This document shows, piece after piece, positions 13,222 to 21,641 of a stretch of DNA of 24,306 nt. The notes below the pieces were generated by a model. The model saw nothing but the letters and a program-made list of their open reading frames with translations. It was not told the DNA's origin and did not search any database. Origin of the DNA: Mollicutes bacterium (lineage in GTDB: Bacteria; Bacillota_I; Bacilli_A; RF39; UBA660); the NCBI GenBank assembly GCA_012838395.1, contig DUPI01000056.1:1-24306 (forward strand), in the 5' to 3' direction. Position 1 is the stretch's first letter; every line of letters begins with the position of its first letter. A program made the translations under genes and the position numbers.

Positions 13222-15558
13222 CTAATTAAAAAATTTAGGATATCTCTTTTTTAATTTATAATATACACCAGTTAAATATTTAAAATTAATAACTGAAATA
13301 ATCATTAACAATATTAGTATTAACCACAAAATTATTGTTAAATCTGATAATGAAAATAAATCAGGTAATCCCAAAATGCCAACTAAAAATCCTGATATTC
13401 CAAACACAATTAATCCTAATCTAATTAAGTTAAATGGCATTGATATTTTATATAATAACATAAAACCAACAAAAGCACTTAAAATAACTGCTAACGTTGA
13501 TGTTTCTTTTAGTGATAAATTTAATATCCCACCAATAATCATAATTAAAATAACATTAATAACATTAGTGAGTGCAGTTGGCATCGCTTTACTAATAACA
13601 TTAGTTAAAAAGCTCCCACTAATTCTCTCCTTATTTGGCTCAATTGCTAAAACAAATGAGGGAATTCCAATAGTAAAGACACTGGTTAAGCTTAATTGAA
13701 TTGGCTCAAAAGGATAAGGACGATTGATAAATAAAAATAAAATAGCCAATACTGTTGCATATATTGTTTTCACTAAAAATAAAGTTGCTGATCTTTCAAT
13801 ATTATTAATTGTTCGTCTACCTTCATTAACAACAAAGGGCATAGCATCAAAATTTGAATCTAATAAAATTAATTCTGATACATTTCTAGCTGCATCACTA
13901 CCACTAGCCATGGCAACCCCACAATCAGCAATTTTTAAAGCTAAAACATCATTAACACCATCACCAACAAAACCTACTGTGTGATTATTTAGTTGTAAAG
14001 TCTTTACAATTTTTTTCTTTTGCAACGGACTAACCCGACCAAAAACATCATATTTAAGGACTGCTTCTTCTAATTCACTATCACTTTTAAGTAAAGAAGC
14101 ATCCACATAATTATTATTAATATCCATTCCTAAACGTTTAGCAATTTCTTTAACAGTTTGGACATTATCGCCAGAAATTATTTTAATATTAACTCCTTGT
14201 TCATCAAAATATTGAAGCGTTTTAATAGCTTCCTTTCTAATATTGTCTCTCAATAATATTAAACCTAGTGGTTTTAAATTTTGGGGCAACTTCTCTTTTT
14301 TAAATTCATAATTACTTTTAGCCAAAACTAGTACTCGATAATTAGTAGAATACTCATTAACCATATCTTTTATTTGGTCATAATTATCTTTAAAAACAAA
14401 TTCAGGTGCACCAATAACAAAAGTTCCTCTACTATCAAAATTAACACCCGACCACTTTCTAGAAGAGGAAAATGGTATCACTTTTTTAGTCTTCCAATTA
14501 TTTTCTAAATTGAATACTTTTCGCAAGGCATCTGTTACATTATTAGAATCCAAAGTAGAAGCCATTGCCGATATAATTTTATCAATGTTAGCTTCATTTT
14601 CAATTTTGATAAAATCAACAAACTCGACTAACCCATCAGTTAAAGTCCCCGTTTTATCAAGACATATAGTATCAATTCTAGCCAAAGTTTCAACGCTATA
14701 AAGTTGTTGAATAAGTACTCGATACCTAGATAAACGAATAACACTAACTGCTAAAACAGTACTAGTTAATAATACTAATCCTTCGGGAATCATTCCTATT
14801 AAAGCCGCAACTGTATTAATAACGGCTCTAGTCATATCATTGTTATCAATAGACAACTGTTTTAAAAACAAAACAATCCCAAGTGGCACAATAACTATGG
14901 AAATTGCTTTAATTATTTTATTTAATGAATACATTAATAAAGATTTTTTATTTTTTAAAGTTTTTACTTCCTTTGTTATTTGAGCACTATAATTATCAAC
15001 ACCAACATGTTTTACTTGAACTTTAATCTCACCGCTAATTATAAAACTTCCCGATAATAGTTCATCCCCTATTTGTTTATATATAGAATCCGATTCACCA
15101 GTAATTAATGACTCATCAACTTCACAGCAGCCCTCTAAAATAATTGAATCACACACTACTTGATTACCACTATTTAAAACAATTAAATCATCAACCACAA
15201 TTTGATTTAAAGGAATATTAACAAGTTCATTATTGCGAATAACTTTTGTTTTAGTAGCTGATATTAATGATAATTTATCAATAATTCTTTTAGCATTTAT
15301 TTCTTGAATAATTCCAATTAAGGTATTACAGAAAACAACTCCTAAAAACATTACGTTTTTATATGAGCCAACTAATAAAACAGCAAGAGCTAGAGCAAAA
15401 TTTAAAATATTGAATAAAGTAAAAACATTACTATGAATAATTTTCATAACACTTTTAGTTGGTACAACTGTATCATAGTTAATTTCATTATTATCAATTC
15501 TATTTTGAACTTCCACATTAGAAAGTCCTGATTTAATATCTGTTTTATAGTTTCCCAT
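13222..15558 (-). CDS. Cation-transporting P-type ATPase, CtpE/Exp7-like
   Basis: A 778-residue pump. It has the actuator motif LITGES (151-156), the membrane motif PEGL (258-261), the phosphorylated aspartate Asp301 in DKTGTLTDG, and the hinge GDGVNDVLALKIADCGVAMASGSDAARN. About ten membrane helices are visible, six of them after the cytoplasmic part. There is no CPC-type heavy-metal motif and no N-terminal metal-binding domain, so it is not a copper/cadmium pump. The PEGL motif and the length match the CtpE/Exp7 group; mycobacterial CtpE is linked to calcium uptake. Substrate here is inference. It is the first gene of a two-gene operon with a ZIP transporter and has a very good promoter. 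Confidence 0.9.
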   Translation of the reverse strand: MGNYKTDIKSGLSNVEVQNRIDNNEINYDTVVPTKSVMKIIHSNVFTLFNILNFALALAVLLVGSYKNVMFLGVVFCNTLIGIIQEINAKRIIDKLSLISATKTKVIRNNELVNIPLNQIVVDDLIVLNSGNQVVCDSIILEGCCEVDESLITGESDSIYKQIGDELLSGSFIISGEIKVQVKHVGVDNYSAQITKEVKTLKNKKSLLMYSLNKIIKAISIVIVPLGIVLFLKQLSIDNNDMTRAVINTVAALIGMIPEGLVLLTSTVLAVSVIRLSRYRVLIQQLYSVETLARIDTICLDKTGTLTDGLVEFVDFIKIENEANIDKIISAMASTLDSNNVTDALRKVFNLENNWKTKKVIPFSSSRKWSGVNFDSRGTFVIGAPEFVFKDNYDQIKDMVNEYSTNYRVLVLAKSNYEFKKEKLPQNLKPLGLILLRDNIRKEAIKTLQYFDEQGVNIKIISGDNVQTVKEIAKRLGMDINNNYVDASLLKSDSELEEAVLKYDVFGRVSPLQKKKIVKTLQLNNHTVGFVGDGVNDVLALKIADCGVAMASGSDAARNVSELILLDSNFDAMPFVVNEGRRTINNIERSATLFLVKTIYATVLAILFLFINRPYPFEPIQLSLTSVFTIGIPSFVLAIEPNKERISGSFLTNVISKAMPTALTNVINVILIMIIGGILNLSLKETSTLAVILSAFVGFMLLYKISMPFNLIRLGLIVFGISGFLVGILGLPDLFSLSDLTIILWLILILLMIISVINFKYLTGVYYKLKKRYPKFFN

Positions 15559-15579
15559 CTTATACCTCTATCTTGATTT

Positions 15580-15608
15580 ATTATAACACTGATATTACTC
15601 TATGGCAA
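15580..15608 (-). promoter_or_regulatory. Promoter of the ATPase-ZIP operon
   Basis: The best promoter in the window: -35 TTGCCA (15603-15608), a 17-base spacer and -10 TATAAT (15580-15585) with a TG extension (TGTTATAAT). The leader of about 15 bases carries AGAGGT before the ATG at 15558. Confidence 0.8.
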
Positions 15609-15622
15609 TTTATTTTCTTTAT

Positions 15623-15648
15623 AAAAAACAAGTAGTTAACACTACTTG
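15623..15648 (-). terminator. Intrinsic terminator of prfB-ftsE-ftsX
   Basis: A perfect 8-bp stem, CAAGTAGT / ACTACTTG, with loop GTTA is followed on the minus strand by TTTTTT. It starts 11 bases after the ftsX stop. Confidence 0.9.
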
Positions 15649-15659
15649 CTAATATTAAA

Positions 15660-16559
15660 TTATATTTTCAAATGTTTTTTAACAGCTCGCCAACTACCAA
15701 TCATTCCAACAATAATACCAATCAAAATTAATACCCCAGATATATAATATATAAATGGTGTTGGTTTAATTAACTTAATAAATGGTGAAAATAACTGTCC
15801 ATCAAAATTGTTAAATAATGCTACATAACCATAAGTTGTACCAACAATCGGAATAATTGATCCCAGTATTCCTAAAAATAATCCTTCTAATATAAATGGT
15901 ATTTTAATGTTTATATTAGATGCTCCAACTAAACGCATAATACCGATTTCTGTTCTTCGTGAAAAAATTGTAATTTTAATAGTATTGGAAATTAGAAATG
16001 CTGTAACTAATATTAATGAAATAACAGTAATAATACTTATTTTTTCAATAACTTTAAATACTTTAATTAATTGCTCGACCATGCCTTCGCCATATTTGAC
16101 AACAGAAACACTTTCCATTTCTTTAATCTGATTAGCAGTTTCACCAATTTTTTCAATATTTGAAACTTTTACCAAAAATGTATGTTGAATTGGACTCTCA
16201 TCTAATGACCACTCACCCATAATTTTTTTAAATACATCTGATGTTTCCATCATCTCGTTTGTAATTTCCTCTTTTGATTGAAATTCGTACGTTTCAACAT
16301 TTTGAAGTTTATTTATTTGTTGTTCAAGTTCTTCAATGTCTTCATCAGTAGCTTCATTTTCAATAAAAACCACAACAGTAACATCTTTTTCTACTAATCC
16401 AGCAAAATTATTAACGTTATAAGAAAGAACCATAGAAATTGATACTACTAATAAGGTTATCGTTATAGAGGATATCGATGCCATCGATAAAGATAAATTT
16501 CTAAAAACACTTTTAAAAGCATCTCTTACGTTTCTACCCAAAATTCTAAATACCTTCAT
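15660..16559 (-). CDS. ftsX: Cell division ABC transporter permease FtsX
   Basis: The membrane half of the FtsEX complex, which in Gram-positive bacteria activates peptidoglycan hydrolases at the cell surface. The roughly 299-residue protein has one N-terminal helix (VSISMVLSYNV region), an extracellular domain of about 130 residues, and then three helices with the FtsX signature SRRTEIGIMRLVGAS. I chose the ATG at 16559 (MKVFRILGRN) with AAGGAA 9 bases upstream. An in-frame ATG at 16580 would add seven residues but has no ribosome site. The start overlaps the end of ftsE by 14 bases. Confidence 0.93.
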   Translation of the reverse strand: MKVFRILGRNVRDAFKSVFRNLSLSMASISSITITLLVVSISMVLSYNVNNFAGLVEKDVTVVVFIENEATDEDIEELEQQINKLQNVETYEFQSKEEITNEMMETSDVFKKIMGEWSLDESPIQHTFLVKVSNIEKIGETANQIKEMESVSVVKYGEGMVEQLIKVFKVIEKISIITVISLILVTAFLISNTIKITIFSRRTEIGIMRLVGASNINIKIPFILEGLFLGILGSIIPIVGTTYGYVALFNNFDGQLFSPFIKLIKPTPFIYYISGVLILIGIIVGMIGSWRAVKKHLKI

Positions 16560-17241
16560 TTTTATACGTTCCTTTCTCATAATCTTTTAATAAGCGACCA
16601 GCATCTAATAATATAACTCTCTTTCTCATTCTTTCAACAATTTTACGATCGTGCGTTACCATAATAATTGTAGTTCCTAATTTATTAATCTCTTCTAATA
16701 CTTCCATTATTTCAGCACTTGTTTCTTCATCTAAATTTCCTGTAGGCTCATCACAAATAAGCAATTTAGGTCCATTAACAATTGCTCTAGCAATGGCCAC
16801 CCTTTGCTGTTCCCCACCAGATAATTGATTAGGATAACTTTTAATTCTATTTTTCAAACCAACTAATTCTAAAACTTTAATTACCTTTTGATGAATTTCA
16901 TCCTTAGGGGCACCAAAAATTTCTAGGGCAAAAGCAACATTTTCATATACTGTTGAACGCTCTAACAAACGGAAGTTTTGAAAAACAACACCAATTTGTC
17001 TGCGCAGTTTATATACTTTGTTATTTCTTAATTTAGCAACATCAATTCCACCAACAATTATTTGACCACTAGTTGGTTTTTCTTCCCTATAAAGCATTTT
17101 TATTAAAGTAGATTTTCCACACCCAGTTGGACCAATAACAAAGACAAATTCTCCTTTTTTAATTCTTAAATCTAAATCGTATACAGCTGTAACTCCTGTA
17201 CTATATTGTTTCCTTACCTTACGTATATTAATCAGATCCAC
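16546..17241 (-). CDS. ftsE: Cell division ATP-binding protein FtsE
   Basis: A 231-residue ABC ATPase. It has Walker A GPTGCGKS, signature LSGGEQQRVAIARA, Walker B LLICDEPTGNLD and the H-loop VTHDRKIV, all intact. It pairs with FtsX at the membrane to drive cell-wall hydrolysis at division. The start codon is GTG at 17241 with GGTGG 4 bases upstream. It lies 22 bases after prfB; prfB-ftsE-ftsX is a known order in Firmicutes. Confidence 0.94.
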   Translation of the reverse strand: MDLINIRKVRKQYSTGVTAVYDLDLRIKKGEFVFVIGPTGCGKSTLIKMLYREEKPTSGQIIVGGIDVAKLRNNKVYKLRRQIGVVFQNFRLLERSTVYENVAFALEIFGAPKDEIHQKVIKVLELVGLKNRIKSYPNQLSGGEQQRVAIARAIVNGPKLLICDEPTGNLDEETSAEIMEVLEEINKLGTTIIMVTHDRKIVERMRKRVILLDAGRLLKDYEKGTYKNEGI

Positions 17242-17263
17242 TATACCACCACTTTCTTTTATA

Positions 17264-18359
17264 TCATTTATTTTTTAAATTAGCACTTATAAACAAATCT
17301 ATCTCACCATCTAACACTTTAGTTGTATTACTAGTTTCAGTATTAGTCCTGTGATCTTTAACCATTGAATAAGGATGCAAAATATAACTTCTAATTTGCG
17401 AACCAAAATTAATATCAATTGGTCCACCTTTTATTTTTTTAAGCTCATTTTCTTGTTTTTCAAGTTCTAGTTTATACAATTTATTTTTTAAAATTTCCAT
17501 CGCTTTTTCACGATTTTGAATTTGGCTTCGCTCATTTTGACAAGTTACCACTGTTTTAGTAGGAATATGAGTAATTCTAACAGCACTGTCAGTTGTATTA
17601 ACTGATTGCCCACCAGCACCACTACTTCGATAAACATCAATAACAAGATCAGATTCTTTAATTTCTATATCTACTTCATTATTAAAAAATGGTGTAACAT
17701 CAACTGATGCAAAAGATGTATGACGTCGAGAATTGGAATCAAACGGCGAGATTCTAATCAACCTATGAACACCTATTTCATTTCTCAAATAACCATAAAC
17801 ATTATTACCCTTAACTAACAATGAAACTGTTTTAAGACCAGCCTCATCACCTTTTTGCTCAGCTAAAACTTCAATTTGATATCCTTGTTTCTCAAAATAG
17901 CGAAGATACATTCGATAAAGCATAAAAGCCCAATCATTAGCCTCAGTACCACCAGCACCAGAATGTATTTCGAAAATTGCATCAAACTTATCATACGGTT
18001 CATTTAATAATAATAAAGTTTCTAAACTAGATAAATTATTATCAATATCATCAATACTATTTTCAATCATTAATTTTATTTCGTCATCAAATTCTATTTT
18101 TAACAACTCGATTAACTCTAAATTATTTGAAATAATTTCTTTTTGATCGTTAATCTCAGAGATTGTTTTTTTTAAACTATTAACTTCTTTAATAATTTCT
18201 TCGTTTTTAGATCTATCAGTCCAAAAATCAGGAGCATTCATGATTTCTTCTAATTCATGTAATTTTTTTATTTTAGAATCAATGTCAAAGAGACCCCCTT
18301 AATTCATCAATTCTAACAAGATAATCATTATAAATACTTAACAATTCACTTAGTTCCAA
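17264..18359 (-). CDS. prfB: Peptide chain release factor 2 with programmed +1 frameshift
   Basis: RF2 ends translation at UGA and UAA. The gene is in two overlapping frames. It starts at a TTG (18359) with AGGAGAG upstream and reads 24 codons to CTT, then meets an in-frame TGA (18285-18287). The site reads AGGGGG TCT CTT TGA C, the same spacing as the E. coli RF2 shift signal (internal Shine-Dalgarno, slippery CTT, TGA). A +1 slip skips base 18287, and the second frame runs to 17264, giving about 364 residues. SPF (204-206) and GGQ (249-251) then fall within one residue of their E. coli positions. A prediction starting at the internal ATG (18241) misses the first 39 residues. Low RF2 favours the shift, so the gene is autoregulated. 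Confidence 0.95.
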
Positions 18360-18380
18360 ATTATCTCTCCTAACGATAAT

Positions 18381-18409
18381 ATTATACCAAATATCCCACT
18401 CTTTTTCCA
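18381..18409 (-). promoter_or_regulatory. prfB promoter
   Basis: The minus strand has a perfect -10 TATAAT (18381-18386) and a weak -35 TGGAAA (18404-18409) at 17 bases spacing, just downstream of the double terminator. The -10 context ATTTGGTATAATAT recurs before the lipoprotein gene. Confidence 0.6.
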
Positions 18410-18430
18410 CCCAAAATAAAACTATTAATC

Positions 18431-18463
18431 AAAAAACTAGTTTCAAAAAATAATTGAAACAAG
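18431..18463 (-). terminator. Second terminator after yutD
   Basis: CTTGTTTCA pairs with TGAAACTAG (one mismatch) over a 9-base loop, followed by TTTTTT on the minus strand. It lies about 8 bases beyond the first terminator, so the two form a tandem stop before prfB. Confidence 0.8.
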
Positions 18464-18470
18464 AAAACAT

Positions 18471-18501
18471 AAAAAAGAGAACAGATTTTAATTGCTCTCT
18501 T
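18471..18501 (-). terminator. First terminator after yutD, overlapping its last codons
   Basis: AAGAGA in the last codons of yutD pairs with TCTCTT, followed by TTTT on the minus strand. The stem is short (6 bp) with a loop of about 15 bases. Confidence 0.55.
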
Positions 18502-18778
18502 CTTCTATTTTTTTTAAAACAAAATACCTGCAATCATATGCACAGTTATTCTTAATATAGCTATCTTTTAATTCAAAAGAATTTATTTTTTTATACATTG
18601 GATTCTTTTTATTACAAAAACCTTTAAGACGAACTTTGCCATAGGCCCAATCACCAACAATATAATCATAATTATCAAAATAATCAGTAATTTTTTCTTT
18701 AACTAATTCTAAATCAAATCCATCTTTATAATCTTCAATTAGTTCATAAACACTATTATTAATTGTATATTTTTTCAT
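18488..18778 (-). CDS. yutD: YutD-like protein
   Basis: A 96-residue soluble protein matching the YutD family by the pattern YELIEDYKDGFD, then YDYIVGDWAYGKVRLKGF, and a C-terminal CAYDCRYFVLKK. The function of YutD is not established. In Bacillus subtilis yutD lies close to yunB, and here a yunB remnant lies just upstream on the other side of the glycoside-hydrolase-like gene, so part of an old gene order is kept. It follows that gene by 10 bases with GGGTGG as ribosome site. Confidence 0.85.
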   Translation of the reverse strand: MKKYTINNSVYELIEDYKDGFDLELVKEKITDYFDNYDYIVGDWAYGKVRLKGFCNKKNPMYKKINSFELKDSYIKNNCAYDCRYFVLKKIEEESN

Positions 18779-18788
18779 ATTACCACCC

Positions 18789-20480
18789 TTAATAAGATTT
18801 TTTAAAAGCTGGGGAAAGTTCTTTATATTTACTTAAACTAGAACTAGCATTCCAAGTCATAAATCCACCACGAAGTCCCTCTTTATATAAAGCTCTGATT
18901 TGATCAGCCACCTTATCAGCATCGTATTCAATTCGGGGAGCCCTAATAGCATCATAAGCTTGAATCCATGTTCTAGCAATTGCTGGACTAGGAATTTCCT
19001 TTTGACGTATTGCTACATAATTACCAGCCCAAAATTTTAATAATTTGTAAGGAACAGTCCAAACAATTTCTTTAAATCCATATTCATTAGCATTAAAATG
19101 ATCAGGATACGGCATAGCACTTATAACATCAACAACATTTGATATTGCTGACCAATATTGTCCATAACCAGTTACATATGGATGCGCGGATTCTCCAAAA
19201 ACATCGGCAGCCACATAAGTATCAAGTTGATGGATTTCATCAGTTGCATACATTAAAAATGCTTGAATAGCTTGTGCTTTTTCTTCTTTATAAATGTTTT
19301 TCATGTCAATTGTTTTATCTTGTTCTAATTTATAGGTACGATCGGGAAAGCGTACATAATCAAATTGGATTTCATTAAATCCCATTTCTGTTATGGCTTC
19401 TTTCGCTAATTCAACATTAAACTCCCAAACTAAACGGTTATAAGCACTTGGCCAAAATGAACCATTATGATTAAAAGGTTTACGAGTTTTATTATCAACA
19501 ATTGCACTTTCAGGATGATCTTTAACAAAATAGGAATCTTTAAATACAGTAATTCTACCGATTACATAAAGACCAGCATCCTTTATTTTTTGAATCGCAC
19601 TTTTATAATTTTCTAAACTATTAAAAGCATGTTTATAATTAGTAGGTGAATACTTTTTCATAACTGGTGATTTATAAGCTGGCGAGGTATTATCCTTAAT
19701 ATCAACTACTAAAGCATTAATATTAGATTCCTTAGCTAACTTAATGTATTCATCAACATTGTTAATAACACCGCTGTTTAAATACAATGCACGCACTTCT
19801 TCAGGCATAAGATTGTCTTCAAATTTAGGTTTTTCTCGCGGGTAATAATCTAAATTACCAGCTGAACCTCCACCTTGAGTATCAACTCTTCTTAAATGTT
19901 TTGGATAATCACCATCTTGATCATAATTTAGTAATGCTTGTTCTTTACTTTCAACTAAGTACTTACCATATACATATCCTGTAATATCACCATACTTAAT
20001 TTTATATTTATTAACCTTACCGTCACTATCTAATTTATCAAAACCTAAAATTTCGACTTCTTCACCTTTTTTTATCATCGATGAAATCGCACTAGTTTGA
20101 TCATCTGCATAAACAGTAACAGGGGTTCTAACATATAATTTTTTTTCCAAGACAACCTCCTCTAATTTAGAAACCAATGATGAATCTTCGATTAAAAAAA
20201 GTTGATTATTGTAATTAATTTTATAATAATTTACATCAGTTTCCTTATTAATTAATTTTTTAGGCTGTGCCTTTACTTTCGTTCCGCGAGGGATATCGCC
20301 AATTTCCTTAAAATCTTGATCATAAATTTTAACAACCAATTGATCGCTTGCTATATAAAATTCACTACCATTAATAATTTTAGGGTTGTTTTTAAAATCA
20401 GTATATAAAAAGAGAAAAAATAATAATCCTAATGCAGCAAGAGTTACATATATTGTTTTATTATTAATATTTTTGAACAT
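18789..20480 (-). CDS. Membrane-anchored SH3 plus putative glycoside hydrolase (DUF4015-like)
   Basis: A 563-residue protein. A membrane helix at about 10-29 anchors it outside the cell. Two SH3-like stretches follow (about 40-175; for example KLYVRTPVTVYADD and GYVYGKYLV), which often bind cell wall. The C-terminal part (about 215-563) is a TIM-barrel hydrolase-like domain of the DUF4015 type (PF13200): EEVRALYLNSG, NALVVDIKDN, YVIGRITVFKD, FNEIQFDYVRFPD, AADVFGE, then ISAMPYPDH. Acidic residues in DIKD, FDYVRFPD and DVFGE are the likely active-site region. The substrate is unknown; a wall or capsule polysaccharide is plausible. It has its own promoter and leads a two-gene operon with yutD. 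Confidence 0.85.
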   Translation of the reverse strand: MFKNINNKTIYVTLAALGLLFFLFLYTDFKNNPKIINGSEFYIASDQLVVKIYDQDFKEIGDIPRGTKVKAQPKKLINKETDVNYYKINYNNQLFLIEDSSLVSKLEEVVLEKKLYVRTPVTVYADDQTSAISSMIKKGEEVEILGFDKLDSDGKVNKYKIKYGDITGYVYGKYLVESKEQALLNYDQDGDYPKHLRRVDTQGGGSAGNLDYYPREKPKFEDNLMPEEVRALYLNSGVINNVDEYIKLAKESNINALVVDIKDNTSPAYKSPVMKKYSPTNYKHAFNSLENYKSAIQKIKDAGLYVIGRITVFKDSYFVKDHPESAIVDNKTRKPFNHNGSFWPSAYNRLVWEFNVELAKEAITEMGFNEIQFDYVRFPDRTYKLEQDKTIDMKNIYKEEKAQAIQAFLMYATDEIHQLDTYVAADVFGESAHPYVTGYGQYWSAISNVVDVISAMPYPDHFNANEYGFKEIVWTVPYKLLKFWAGNYVAIRQKEIPSPAIARTWIQAYDAIRAPRIEYDADKVADQIRALYKEGLRGGFMTWNASSSLSKYKELSPAFKKSY

Positions 20481-20504
20481 AATACCCTCCTATTTAATAA
20501 TATT

Positions 20505-20513
20505 AGTATAGCA
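20505..20513 (-). promoter_or_regulatory. Extended -10 promoter of the glycoside-hydrolase-like gene
   Basis: The minus strand reads TGCTATACT, an extended -10, 25 to 33 bases before the ATG at 20480. The leader carries AGGAGGG. The -35 position falls in the yunB remnant and has no clear match. Confidence 0.55.
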
Positions 20514-20525
20514 CAGTCGGTGAGT

Positions 20526-20873
20526 TTATTCCATAGGTATAAACACATTTGGTGAATTTCTAGAAAGCCCATTGAAATAATAATTTGGCACAGTTCCTTG
20601 AATAAGTTTAATGACAATTGGAATGTTTACATTATAAACAATCTTTTTAGAAACAAACGGAAGAATTACTTGTTCACTAAGTTCAATATTAACACTTATC
20701 TCCATCATGGCATTATTAATTCCATAGTTAGTTATTTTAGTCTCTATATTGATGATCACTTCCCCTACTAAATCAAATTTAACAGGTATTTTAGGTCCTA
20801 AATTGGATAACAAGGAATTAGAAGAAATAACACCTGAAGTTAATGAGTTTAAATTATAAAAAGCATAATTCAA
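20526..20873 (-). pseudogene. yunB: Remnant of sporulation gene yunB (C-terminal part)
   Basis: The 115-codon open stretch reads NSLLSNLGPKIPVKFDLVGE, then INNAMMEISVNIE, ILPFVSKKIVYNVNIP and IQGTVPNYYF. This is the C-terminal half of YunB, a sporulation protein of about 250 residues. The N-terminal membrane helix and first half are missing. The only start in frame is a TTG at 20873 with no ribosome site, and an in-frame TGA lies seven codons upstream. An intrinsic terminator hairpin sits over the start, so the stretch would rarely be transcribed. I read this as a gene cut off by deletion. The frame is still open, so the decay may be recent or the tail may still be used; less likely it is a real short gene. 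Confidence 0.65.
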
Positions 20874-20885
20874 ATTATGCTTTTT
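20858..20885 (-). terminator. Intrinsic terminator of the lipoprotein-YtxGH operon
   Basis: GCATAAT pairs with ATTATGC over a 4-base loop, extended by five A-T pairs, with T-runs on either strand. It lies about 50 bases after the YtxH-like stop and overlaps the first codons of the yunB remnant. Confidence 0.8.
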
Positions 20886-20935
20886 TATTATTCAATATTA
20901 CTTATATCATATAACTACTTTTGTTAGTATTAATT

Positions 20936-21343
20936 TTAATTTTTCGCTTTTTCAAGCTTAGTTAAAATTTCTTTAGTTACTTTAATTGAACTTTCTCTAA
21001 TTGAATTAGCCATATTTTCTAAAACTGGCGTTCCTTTTTCAACAGAATATTCAACTAATTCTTCAACCATATCTCTAATATCATTAGCTTTCTTCTTAGC
21101 AATTTTTAAAACCTTTTCTTTATCTAAGTCATCTAACTCCATTTTAATTTCAAAAATTTTAGTTTCAATATTTTCACGAACTTCATCCACGTCAATATCC
21201 TTAAGAGCCTCTAAAAAATCATCAATTACTCGTTTTAAATCCTTACGAGTCTCACTACCTTTTTTCGGAGCAAATAAAACACCTAGTCCCACTCCTACTA
21301 AAGCACCAGTTAAAAATCTTCCAAATCCTTTTTTCTTACTCAT
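20936..21343 (-). CDS. YtxH-like protein
   Basis: A 135-residue protein with the YtxH signature at its start: GRFLTGALVGVGLGVLFAPKKGSETRKDLKR, a glycine-rich hydrophobic segment followed by APKKG. The rest is a long charged, probably coiled-coil helix region (about 35-130). YtxH-type proteins are general-stress or envelope proteins of unknown activity. It overlaps the preceding YtxG-like gene by 8 bases and is the last gene of its operon. Confidence 0.85.
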   Translation of the reverse strand: MSKKKGFGRFLTGALVGVGLGVLFAPKKGSETRKDLKRVIDDFLEALKDIDVDEVRENIETKIFEIKMELDDLDKEKVLKIAKKKANDIRDMVEELVEYSVEKGTPVLENMANSIRESSIKVTKEILTKLEKAKN

Positions 21344-21641
21344 CGCTGTTTTCCCCTTTCTTTTTTTTATTTAATCGTTTTTTAAAAAACGAAGTAATTC
21401 CATTAGTAACAAAATTAACAATTTTATCATTGAAGGAAACTAATGAATCAGTCGTATAATCAACAATTTCAAACAAACCATTCAATTTATTAACTTTGTA
21501 ATTTACATCCTCAACTACTTGATCAACTTTACCTACTGTTTTTATAAGTCTTACAATTAAAACAATTAATGCTACTATAAGTATAATTAATAAAAAATAT
21601 AATATGAATGGAAAAATAACTTCATTCCATTTATGCATCAT
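21336..21641 (-). CDS. DUF948/YtxG-like membrane protein
   Basis: About 101 residues: one long membrane helix (roughly residues 9-33), then a heptad-rich segment (VGKVDQVVEDVNYKVNKLNG) and a basic end. This is the layout of DUF948/YtxG proteins, which in Bacillus are encoded next to YtxH as here. I place the start at the ATG at 21641 (MMHKWNE), 7 bases after AAGGGG. An upstream in-frame start at 21671 lies inside the preceding gene and has no ribosome site. Confidence 0.75.
   Translation of the reverse strand: MMHKWNEVIFPFILYFLLIILIVALIVLIVRLIKTVGKVDQVVEDVNYKVNKLNGLFEIVDYTTDSLVSFNDKIVNFVTNGITSFFKKRLNKKKKGENSDE

Noticed and set aside
13376..14701. Several plus-strand open frames opposite the P-type ATPase
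   Set aside because: They are antisense shadows of a well-conserved pump and show low-complexity composition expected from AT-rich complement.
18241..18359. prfB as a frameshifted pseudogene
   Set aside because: The stop is at the conserved RF2 recoding site with the internal Shine-Dalgarno and CTT TGA C at the right spacing; the joined protein has normal length and all motifs.
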